Origin: an uncultured Collinsella sp.
GTDB lineage: Bacteria > Actinomycetota > Coriobacteriia > Coriobacteriales > Coriobacteriaceae
Length of the DNA stretch: 64,000 nt
Direction of reading: 5' to 3'
NCBI GenBank assembly: GCA_902495525.1
Contig: CABUXL010000006.1
Span: forward strand, 4,580-68,579
The translations under genes were made by a program, and so were the position numbers. Below the pieces are notes generated by a model. It did no database searches, was not told where the DNA came from, and worked only from the letters and a program-made list of their open reading frames with translations. Positions 41,394 to 48,415 of this stretch are shown in pieces (position 1 is the stretch's first letter; every line of letters starts with the position of its first letter).

Positions 41394-42317
41394 TTACAGC
41401 TTGGCGTCGATGTCGACGCTCTGATACGTAGGGGTCTGCTGGACGTAGAGCTTGATGCCCATGTCGAGCAGCTGGTTGACGTCGGCCTTCTGGTTGGCGT
41501 CGAGGAAGACGGAGCTGTCCTTGCCGCCGACCTGATCGGCACCGTCGTGGTTGGCGGTGGCGCCCAGGTTGATGGCGTCGAGCTTGTAGCCCTGGCAGAA
41601 CTGCAGCATCTCGGCCGTGTTGCCAAAGACGAACATGACGCGCTCGCCGAGGGTGTTGAGCTTGTCCATCTTGGCGAGGGCACGCTCGACGGTGAAGACG
41701 TTCAGGCGCACGCCCTGGGGCTTGGCCAGCTTAAGAGCGCCCTTCTTGATGTCATCGTTGGCGGCGGCGTTGTCGACGACGATGATGCGCTCGGCCTGAA
41801 CCTTGGTGGTCCAGGTAAAGACGACCTGGCCGTGCAGCAGACGGTAGTCAAGACGTGCGAGGACGATCTTGGCGGGACCGGAGCTGTGACGGGGCGCCTT
41901 GGCCTTCTTGGCGGGAGCCGCGGCAGCCTCGACCGGTGCGTTGGGGTTGGTCAGACCGGTGCGGGCCTCGTTGATGAGGGCTGCGAGCTCGGCACCCTTG
42001 ACGGGGACGGGGCTCATAGCGAGCGTGAGCGCCAGCGGGATGTTGAAACCGCTGACAACCGTGAACTTCGTGCCGTTCTTGGAAAGCTCGACCATGCTGT
42101 TGTTGACCGAGCTGCCGAGCATATCGGTCAACACATAGACGGTGTCGTCCGCGTTGAACGTGGCGATCATGGCGTCCACCTTATTGGTGATGGGCTCCTT
42201 GTCGTCACGAGCAAGCGACACGACGTGGACGTTCGACACGTCGCCGAGAACCATCTCGAGCGTGTCTTTGGCGCCTGCGGCCAGGCCGCCATGAGATGCG
42301 AGAATGATCTGATTCAT
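41394..42317 (-). CDS. Mannose-family PTS component IIAB (fused)
   Basis: A 307-residue cytoplasmic protein that passes phosphate from HPr to the incoming substrate. The IIA domain (1-125) carries the phospho-histidine His9 in ASHGG; an Ala/Pro/Lys linker (about 126-147) leads to the IIB domain, whose phospho-histidine is His162 in RLDYRLLHGQVV. The order and length fit ManX-type IIAB fusions. AGGAGGAGG precedes the ATG, and a TATAAT box overlaps the TATAACGTC motif upstream. First gene of the PTS-deglycase operon. Confidence 0.93.
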   Translation of the reverse strand: MNQIILASHGGLAAGAKDTLEMVLGDVSNVHVVSLARDDKEPITNKVDAMIATFNADDTVYVLTDMLGSSVNNSMVELSKNGTKFTVVSGFNIPLALTLAMSPVPVKGAELAALINEARTGLTNPNAPVEAAAAPAKKAKAPRHSSGPAKIVLARLDYRLLHGQVVFTWTTKVQAERIIVVDNAAANDDIKKGALKLAKPQGVRLNVFTVERALAKMDKLNTLGERVMFVFGNTAEMLQFCQGYKLDAINLGATANHDGADQVGGKDSSVFLDANQKADVNQLLDMGIKLYVQQTPTYQSVDIDAKL

Positions 42318-42339
42318 CTTGCCTCCTCCTTTTCGTTAT

Positions 42340-42360
42340 GGTCATTATAACGTCTTATAC
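42340..42360 (-). promoter_or_regulatory. PTS operon -10 box overlapping a shared TATAACGTC motif
   Basis: TATAAT on the minus strand (42345-42350) overlaps TATAACGTC (42346-42354, plus strand). The same 9-mer lies in front of GntR gene 2, and two CGTTATA words (43623-43629, 43632-43638) lie before the DMT gene. No good -35 box is seen. Confidence 0.45.
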
Positions 42361-42499
42361 GTTGCGGATATTGCTAATTAGTATAAAGACCGCTCGCGGG
42401 TGAAAATCGACCGTTGACGGGTTTAACGTAATCGAAACGTTGGGGCTGGGTAGGCCGGCGCTGGCTGGATAGCCCCAGATCAGACGCCTCGCCAATCCC

Positions 42500-43582
42500 C
42501 TATCGCACGAAGTACCAGGGGCTTTCCTGCACGGTGGGCTCCAGCGCGATGCCGGTGCGCTCGCGGAACAGATCCATGTCCTGCGATTTCTCCGTCCACC
42601 ACGCGTTGGGCTTAAAGGTCATGCTCTCAACGACATGGCCGACAAAGGCGCTGTTGCGCAGCTTGGAGAAGTTAGTGTTCATAATCAGGATGGACGCGAG
42701 CACCAGCACGATGCCCAGGACCTTGATCGCGCCGGCGGGCTCGGCGTAGATGCCAATACCGACCAGAACGGTCGCCACGGTTTCGAACGAAGCCACGACC
42801 GGCACCTTCGACGTCTCGAGATCCATCGAAAGGCCCTGCATATAGAAGATGTACGCAAGAGCCGTCGGAATAAAGCCAAAGCCTGCGAACAGCAGAATGA
42901 GCTGCGGGGACATTGCCGCGGCTACATCGGACCACGGAGCCGAAAGCACTGCCATAAAGCATCCGCCAAAGACAAAGCCCCAAAACGTCACCGCCAGCGG
43001 ATGCAGCGTCTTGGTAGCCATACGGCTAAACACCGCCAGCAGTGCACCGCAAAGTCCGGCGATCACACCCGACGCGACGCCCCAAGCCGAGAAATGGAAA
43101 CCAGACAGGTCGCCGCTCGTCACCGCGAGCACGCAACCCACAATGTTAAAGACGATGGCGACGAGCTTGTTGGGGGTCACGTCCTCGCGATAAAGCACGC
43201 GGCCGAGCATGACGCCAAACACCGGCGAGGTGTAGAGCAGCACCGAGGCCGTGGACATGCCCACCTCGCCCATGCACTCGTAATAGCAGGTGTTGGCGGC
43301 GGCCAAACCGACGATGCCGACAAGCGCACAGGGAACAAGCTCTTTAGGGCTTGCCTTGAACAGGGCCAGCGGACCCTGAGCCACGGTAGACCCCTCACCC
43401 GGACGGCAGCCCATAATCATCAGGACCGGCGCCAAGATAAGCGCTCCGACCAACAAGCGAAAGGCAGCCATGCTCTGGGACGAAACGCCCATGGCCGAGA
43501 TGCCGTTTACAAAGATTCCGATGCTGCCCCACATAAGCGCGGCGATCAGCACCAGCACATAGCCCAGATTGCTCTTCTTCAA
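42500..43582 (-). CDS. DMT-family (EamA) transporter with C-terminal extension
   Basis: A 360-residue membrane permease with ten predicted helices in two EamA repeats (GYVLVLIAALMWGSIGIFVN, later SVLLYTSPVFGVMLG). After the last helix is a soluble tail of about 50 residues (FVGHVVESMTFKPNAWWTEK...) that most family members lack. It starts with TTG, five bases after GAGGAGG. Placed between SIS gene 3 and the PTS operon, it may export an amino acid or amine freed by the deglycases; this is inference. Confidence 0.83.
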   Translation of the reverse strand: MKKSNLGYVLVLIAALMWGSIGIFVNGISAMGVSSQSMAAFRLLVGALILAPVLMIMGCRPGEGSTVAQGPLALFKASPKELVPCALVGIVGLAAANTCYYECMGEVGMSTASVLLYTSPVFGVMLGRVLYREDVTPNKLVAIVFNIVGCVLAVTSGDLSGFHFSAWGVASGVIAGLCGALLAVFSRMATKTLHPLAVTFWGFVFGGCFMAVLSAPWSDVAAAMSPQLILLFAGFGFIPTALAYIFYMQGLSMDLETSKVPVVASFETVATVLVGIGIYAEPAGAIKVLGIVLVLASILIMNTNFSKLRNSAFVGHVVESMTFKPNAWWTEKSQDMDLFRERTGIALEPTVQESPWYFVR

Positions 43583-43712
43583 CGCAGCCTCCTCGGTATT
43601 GTTTCCAATATGTTTCGTACTACGTTATAGTCGTTATATACATTTTTCAAGACACAAATCGGCGAGCGGATAAGTGATCCGTTTTCCTCCGCCCCCAGCG
43701 GATTACTGGGCG

Positions 43713-43777
43713 GTTGCGGTGAAATAGTTCCTAAATAGAGGCTTCAAGCCCCCAAGCAGGAACTATTCCACCGCAAC
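43713..43777. repeat. Long hairpin, 20-nt arms with one mismatch
   Basis: Arms 43713-43732 and 43758-43777 (GTTGCGGTGAAATAGTTCCT and its near-perfect complement) enclose a 25-base loop containing GGCTTCAAGCC. It lies between SIS gene 3 and the DMT gene and could terminate or stabilise the SIS transcript; no T-run follows. Confidence 0.8.
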
Positions 43778-43813
43778 TTATGAGGATATCGAGCTGTTAG
43801 GCCGCTCTATCCC

Positions 43814-44806
43814 CTAGTAGTCCAGCTTCCACATGTAGCGGCGCGTCATGTAGTCCTTGTGGGTGACGGCAGAGAGAGCGCGCATGTACACGTTGTTGAG
43901 GATCGGCGCAAAGATTAGGTGGTTGAAGTACTCGCTCACGCTGTCCTTGATGTCGTTGAGGCCGAGCTCCTTGGCGTCGAGCTGATAGACGCGCTCGCCA
44001 CCGTACTGGTTGACGAAGCGGATGCCGCGCTCGTCGTTGCAGCGGCTGCGGCCGACGCTGATGAGCTGGAACAGCGAGGTGCGCTTGTCCAGGATCTCGA
44101 AGGGGCCGTGGAAGAAGTCGCAGGTGTTGATGGTGCAGGAGTCGATCTGCAGCATCTCCTGCACGTTGCAGATGCTAAAGACGTAGGCGGCACCAAAGAG
44201 CGGGCCCTGAGCCATCACGTTGATGCAGGGCTTGTCGGCGTTCTGCTCGGCCCACTTAGCAGCGAGCGGACGGGTGTACTCGACGGCCTTTCGATAGATG
44301 GGGTCGACCAAGTCAAACGCGGCCATAGCGGTCTCGTACTCGGCATAGCCCTCGGTCTGCTGCGTAAGCTCCATGGCGATCATGGTCACGACGGCGGAGT
44401 TGGTGCGGCCCATGCAGGACTCGTCGACGGCCAGGCTGTCGTACTGGATCTTGTAGTCGCAGACCTCGGTGAGGCCGGACTCGTCAACATAGATGGCGAT
44501 GGTGCTGGCGCCGTGGTCCTTGGCGACCTGGGCGGCAACGATGGTCTCCTTGGTGCCGCGCATGGACACGACGACGGCCAGGGTGTTCTCGTTGACGTAG
44601 GCCGGGGTGGCGTGCACGAACTCGTTGCTGGTGTAGCTGGAGCTCACGACCTGCGTGGCCTCGTGCTCCATAAAGTACTGGGCAGGATAGTTGCCGCCGT
44701 TGGATCCGCCGGCACCAATCCACACGACGCGCTTGATGCCGCCCTTGTCTGCCTTGTCAGCCAAAACCTGGGAGACGACATCCTTAACCTGTTCCTGAGT
44801 AGTCAT
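43814..44806 (-). CDS. SIS-domain sugar-amine-6-phosphate deglycase 3 (FrlB/Gfr-type)
   Basis: A 330-residue double-SIS protein, third paralogue in 14 kb. Motifs are WIGAGGSNGGNYPAQYF, the variant phosphosugar loop SMRGTKET (in place of the usual S-x-G/S-G-x-T), QQTEGYAEYETA, CDFFHGPFEI and RRYMWKLDY. The altered loop and FF in place of YF may shift substrate preference. It is divergent from a GntR regulator whose putative operators occupy the shared 206-base gap. Confidence 0.82.
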   Translation of the reverse strand: MTTQEQVKDVVSQVLADKADKGGIKRVVWIGAGGSNGGNYPAQYFMEHEATQVVSSSYTSNEFVHATPAYVNENTLAVVVSMRGTKETIVAAQVAKDHGASTIAIYVDESGLTEVCDYKIQYDSLAVDESCMGRTNSAVVTMIAMELTQQTEGYAEYETAMAAFDLVDPIYRKAVEYTRPLAAKWAEQNADKPCINVMAQGPLFGAAYVFSICNVQEMLQIDSCTINTCDFFHGPFEILDKRTSLFQLISVGRSRCNDERGIRFVNQYGGERVYQLDAKELGLNDIKDSVSEYFNHLIFAPILNNVYMRALSAVTHKDYMTRRYMWKLDY

Positions 44807-44846
44807 CGTGCATCAGCCTTTCTTCTCGTTTGATGCTCATCACAGG

Positions 44847-44996
44847 CATACAAGTTACATACATGTTTTGGTTATGTCGACTAGTTGTATGCTATATTTA
44901 TCTTAGAAATTTTGCTGGTAAGGTTTTCGGTAGCGCAATACCAGCGGTTTTATTATTGTGTTGAATACATGCTTGCTTAGATAAACATACAAGTTA
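44847..44996. promoter_or_regulatory. Candidate GntR operators between SIS gene 3 and GntR gene 3
   Basis: The 11-mer CATACAAGTTA occurs at 44847-44857 and 44986-44996, and an inverted relative (TAGTTGTATG) at 44882-44891. They sit near each divergent start, as expected for an autoregulated local repressor. The region is notably AT-rich. Confidence 0.6.
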
Positions 44997-45012
44997 GATA
45001 TAGGCTGATCGC

Positions 45013-45735
45013 ATGAACGCTTCATCTAAAAAGAAACTGAGCCAATACGAGCGCTTGGCGGGTACGCTTCGCGACCGCATCGCCGCCGGCATCTACGCAC
45101 GCGGAGACAAGCTGCCGTCCGAGATGGAGCTCATGGACGAATCGGGGCTGTCGCGCAGCACCGTGCGCCACGCCCTTAAGGTTCTCGTTGATGAGGGCCT
45201 GGTGCGCACCGAGCGCGGGCGTGGCGCCTTTGTGGCCGACACGCCCGCGCTCCACGAGAACAACCTAGTGTTTTCGAGCTATACCAAGCAGGTCGAAGGT
45301 CAGGGCATGAAGCCCACCACGCGCACCGTGGACTCGGGCTTTGCCAAGGCGGCCGGCAGCATAGCTAAGTTCTTTGACGCCGCCGTGGGCAGCAAGCTCG
45401 TCAAACTTGTCCGCCTGCGCTACCTGGACGACGTGCCGCTGTGCCTGGAGACCACCTACCTGCCGCCAAGCTTCGAGACGCTCATCGATCGCGATATCAA
45501 CGGTTCGCTCTACGCGACGCTGCGCCAAGAATTCCATCGCGCGCCAGCACAGGGACATAAGACCTTTGAGGTGTGCTATGCCTCGCAAAACGAGGCGTTT
45601 TTGCTCAACGTCGAGCGCGGGCAGGCGCTGATCCTGATCACCGACTACGTCTACGACACCGACGGCCGACCGCTCCATGTCTCTAAGCGCATCCAACGCA
45701 CCGACCGCGCCAAATACACCGAGCCAATCGGCTAA
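45013..45735 (+). CDS. GntR/HutC-family transcriptional regulator 3
   Basis: A 240-residue repressor with GntR winged helix (GIYARGDKLPSEMELMDESG, then RSTVRHALKVL) and a UTRA effector domain. It diverges from SIS gene 3, with three related motifs in between, so that gene is its probable target. Its stop codon overlaps the first bases of a REP-like element (45734-45771). It is less similar to regulators 1 and 2 than those are to each other. Confidence 0.87.
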   Translation: MNASSKKKLSQYERLAGTLRDRIAAGIYARGDKLPSEMELMDESGLSRSTVRHALKVLVDEGLVRTERGRGAFVADTPALHENNLVFSSYTKQVEGQGMKPTTRTVDSGFAKAAGSIAKFFDAAVGSKLVKLVRLRYLDDVPLCLETTYLPPSFETLIDRDINGSLYATLRQEFHRAPAQGHKTFEVCYASQNEAFLLNVERGQALILITDYVYDTDGRPLHVSKRIQRTDRAKYTEPIG

Positions 45736-45771
45736 CCTGCCAAAATAAACCTGTCCCTAAATGGTAGGTTT
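45734..45771. repeat. REP-like palindromic element, copy 3
   Basis: AACCTGCCAAAATAAACC..TGTCCC..GGTAGGTTT matches the core of the copy at 28257-28307, though the hairpin is less perfect. It lies between the convergent ends of GntR gene 3 and the GNAT gene, and the GNAT stop codon falls inside it. Confidence 0.75.
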
Positions 45772-46347
45772 GGGGAGGTCGGGGAACCAGGTTGGTTTGG
45801 GTTGGTTGGGCGTGCGCTCGGCAAGGACCAACTCCATCCAGCACATGTCGTACCAGCGGCCGAACTTTTGGGCGCAGCGGTCGAAGGCACCCACCAGGCG
45901 ATACCCCATATGGGCATGGAAGTCCTGGCTGTTGTGCGTCAGATACTCGTCGTCCTTGTCGTGCGGCACGGCGATGAGCGCGCACATGTTGGTGATGCCC
46001 ATCGCAATCAGACATTGCTTGAGCGCGTCATGCAGCTTGCGGCCCAGCCCGCCGTGGCGCACGTCGCGCGCCAGGTAGATCGACGTCTCGACCGACCAGT
46101 CGTATGCCTCGCGGCTGTTGAGCGGACTCACATAGGCATAGCCTACCGGACGCCCGTCCAGCTCCATCACCAGATACGGATAACGCTTGAGCGTACGCTC
46201 GATGCGCCCGGCGAACTCCTCAACGCTCGGTACCTCGTATTCGCAGGTAATCGCCGTCTGGCGCACATATGGCTCATAGATGGCAAGCAACGCCGGCGCG
46301 TCTTCGGGCGTCGCCAGGCGAATCGTCGGCTCGGACATCTCGGTCAT
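45757..46347 (-). CDS. GNAT-family N-acetyltransferase (phosphinothricin-acetyltransferase-like)
   Basis: A 196-residue acetyl-CoA-dependent transferase. It opens with TIRLATPEDAPALLAIYEPYV as in the Pat/YncA group and has the acetyl-CoA loop RHGGLGRKLHDAL near 110 and HAHMGYRLVGAFDRCAQKFGRW near the end. The amine or amino-acid substrate is unknown. The ATG follows GGAGAAGGG. The last 15 or so residues (proline-rich, PNQPKP...) are encoded by sequence running into the REP-like element, so the natural C-terminus may have been replaced. Confidence 0.85.
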   Translation of the reverse strand: MTEMSEPTIRLATPEDAPALLAIYEPYVRQTAITCEYEVPSVEEFAGRIERTLKRYPYLVMELDGRPVGYAYVSPLNSREAYDWSVETSIYLARDVRHGGLGRKLHDALKQCLIAMGITNMCALIAVPHDKDDEYLTHNSQDFHAHMGYRLVGAFDRCAQKFGRWYDMCWMELVLAERTPNQPKPTWFPDLPKPTI

Positions 46348-46374
46348 ACAACCCTTCTCCCCCAAAAGCAAAGA

Positions 46375-46404
46375 CCGCCCTGCGCCAAACCCAGCGCAAG
46401 GCGG
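46375..46404 (-). terminator. Terminator after threonine aldolase
   Basis: CCGCCCTGCGC and GCGCAAGGCGG form an 11-bp stem with one mismatch; on the minus strand it is followed by TCTTTGCTTTT, 20 bases after the stop. Confidence 0.7.
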
Positions 46405-46424
46405 CCCCTCGTCATTACATCAGG

Positions 46425-47450
46425 CTACAGGACAGCCGCCAGTGCGTCGATGTCCTCCTGCGTCGTGGCCCAGCTGGTACAAAAACGCACCACCGTGTGG
46501 GTCTCGTCGTACTTTTCCCAGTACTCGATCGAGGCATGCTCGCGAATGCGGGCCATGTCCTCGTTGGGCAGAATCACAAACTGCTGGTTTGTGGGCGTCT
46601 CCAAAAAGAACTGGTAGCCGCGCTCGTGCAGCACACGACGCAGCGCCTGAGCCGTCTCGATCGCCTGTCGACCAATCTCAAAATACAAGCCGTCGGTAAA
46701 GAGTGCCTCAAACTGCACGCCCGTCAGGCGGCCCTTGGCCAACAGCGCGCCGTGCTGCTTAATGCGCGGAATGGGATGTGCCGGGGCGTGCATGCCGCAG
46801 AACACCACAGCCTCGCCGCAGAGCGCGCCGCACTTGGTGCCGCCGATGTAGAACACGTCGCACAGCTGCGCCAGCTCGGGCAGGGTAATGTCGCACTCAT
46901 CGGCCGCCAGCGCATAGGCCAGACGGGCGCCATCCACAAACAGCGGAATCTCGCGCTTTTGGCACACCGCATGAATCGCCGCGAGCTCGGCCTTGGAGTA
47001 CAGCGTGCCGTACTCGGTCGATAGGCTCACGTACACGGCACCCGGGAACACCGTGTGCTCGTAGCTCTCGTTTTCGTAGAACACCTGGATATAGTTCTCG
47101 AGGTCATCGGCGTGCATCTTGCCCTCGTAGCCGGGGATGGTGAGCACCTTGTGGCCGCCAAACTCGATGGCGCCCGCCTCGTGGCAGGCAACGTGGCCAG
47201 TCTCGGCAGCAACGACGCCCTCGTACGGCGCAAGCAGCATGTCGATCACCGTCGCGTTAGCCTGCGTGCCGCCCACCAGGAAAAACACGTCGGCGTCAGG
47301 CGCCTGGCAGGCCTCGCGAATAAGTTGCTTGGCACGCTCGGTATGTGCATCGGTACCGTAGCCGGGCTGCGGCTCCATATTGGTGTCGACGAGCGCCTGC
47401 AGCACCGCTGGGTGTGCGCCGTGGGAATAGTCGTTGTTAAACGCGAGCAT
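46425..47450 (-). CDS. Low-specificity L-threonine aldolase (PLP beta-eliminating lyase family)
   Basis: Splits L-threonine or L-allo-threonine to glycine and acetaldehyde. The 341-residue protein has the fold-type I features: NDYSHGAHP at the start, VGGTQANAT (phosphate loop), the FVDGARLAYAL aspartate contacting the PLP ring, and the Schiff-base lysine Lys206 in YIGGTKCGAL. Length fits the family. GAGAGGA precedes the ATG. It forms a single-gene unit with its own terminator. Confidence 0.9.
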   Translation of the reverse strand: MLAFNNDYSHGAHPAVLQALVDTNMEPQPGYGTDAHTERAKQLIREACQAPDADVFFLVGGTQANATVIDMLLAPYEGVVAAETGHVACHEAGAIEFGGHKVLTIPGYEGKMHADDLENYIQVFYENESYEHTVFPGAVYVSLSTEYGTLYSKAELAAIHAVCQKREIPLFVDGARLAYALAADECDITLPELAQLCDVFYIGGTKCGALCGEAVVFCGMHAPAHPIPRIKQHGALLAKGRLTGVQFEALFTDGLYFEIGRQAIETAQALRRVLHERGYQFFLETPTNQQFVILPNEDMARIREHASIEYWEKYDETHTVVRFCTSWATTQEDIDALAAVL

Positions 47451-47495
47451 GGCAATCCTCTCTTACCGGGTATCGGCCAGATGATTTAAACGGAG

Positions 47496-48359
47496 CTATT
47501 GTACGCCGCTGGGATAGGCAATGCGCGCGGCAAGGCACTCAAGCGCCAGCACCAGGGCAAAGCCGCAGCTCACGTCACTCAAAAAGTGTGCGCCGATCAC
47601 GATGCGGCCAAACGCGACGAGCGCCGCGACCACAGCCGCCGCCCAAAAGATCACGCGGCGACGCGAAGGCTTTTCCTTAAAGGCTGCCGCGGGAAGCCCG
47701 GCGAGCATAAGGCCGATCGCCGCATGCGCCGTGTGTCCGCTCGCAAACGACTTAAAGCCGTCCTTGATCACGCCGGCGGCGATATAGGTCCACTTGTCGG
47801 GATTGCCGATCACCCACCACGGCTGAAAATTGAGCCCCGGCGTGACCTCGATCACGCGCATGCGCGGGCGCGACCACAACGGCTTGACGATCACGTTGAG
47901 GATAATGGCCTGAGCGACCCACACGGCAAGCACCATCAACGCCCAGCGCGTGAGCTCGTCGGGCTCGGTCGTGCGCGTGAGGCGATAGACGACAAGGTTA
48001 GCGGCGATGACCAGCACAAACGTCAGCACCAACTGAACCGCGATGAGTTTGCCGCCAACCCGCAGGGACGAAACGATCTCGTAGCCGGCCAGGCCAATGT
48101 TGACGAGGGTGCCGAGCACGGCGAGCCATTTGCTCCCCCTGGAGTCGGGACGCACCGCGCGCACGAGCATAACGCCCGCGATGCTCGCCGTCAGCTCGAA
48201 CGGCAGCTCGCCGGCGGCCTCGATAAAGCGGCCGTACATGCTGCCGATGTTGAACAGCGCGCACGAGATCTGATAATCGAAGAAGCTGCCCACGCCCAGA
48301 CAAAGGCACAGGACAACCGCGATAATGGCGACATCTTTCTTATAGATGTATCCGAACAT
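47496..48359 (-). CDS. PAP2-family membrane phosphatase
   Basis: A 287-residue membrane protein with about seven helices. The phosphatase signature is complete: KPLWSRPRM (motif 1), FASGHTAHA (motif 2 with the proton-donor histidine) and RIVIGAHFLSDV (motif 3). It probably removes phosphate from a lipid phosphate such as undecaprenyl pyrophosphate or phosphatidic acid outside the membrane. AAAGGAAAGC precedes the ATG. It follows mfd. Confidence 0.88.
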   Translation of the reverse strand: MFGYIYKKDVAIIAVVLCLCLGVGSFFDYQISCALFNIGSMYGRFIEAAGELPFELTASIAGVMLVRAVRPDSRGSKWLAVLGTLVNIGLAGYEIVSSLRVGGKLIAVQLVLTFVLVIAANLVVYRLTRTTEPDELTRWALMVLAVWVAQAIILNVIVKPLWSRPRMRVIEVTPGLNFQPWWVIGNPDKWTYIAAGVIKDGFKSFASGHTAHAAIGLMLAGLPAAAFKEKPSRRRVIFWAAAVVAALVAFGRIVIGAHFLSDVSCGFALVLALECLAARIAYPSGVQ

Positions 48360-48375
48360 GCTTTCCTTTCGATGG

Positions 48376-48415
48376 AACCAGATTGCCCAAATGGAGCGTT
48401 TGCAGCGTCGACCCG
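48376..48415 (-). repeat. Partial post-stop element after mfd
   Basis: GATTGCC followed by GCGTTTGCAGCGTCG matches the 3' half of the elements after glmM and GntR gene 2, directly at the mfd stop. The partner arm is missing. Confidence 0.45.
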
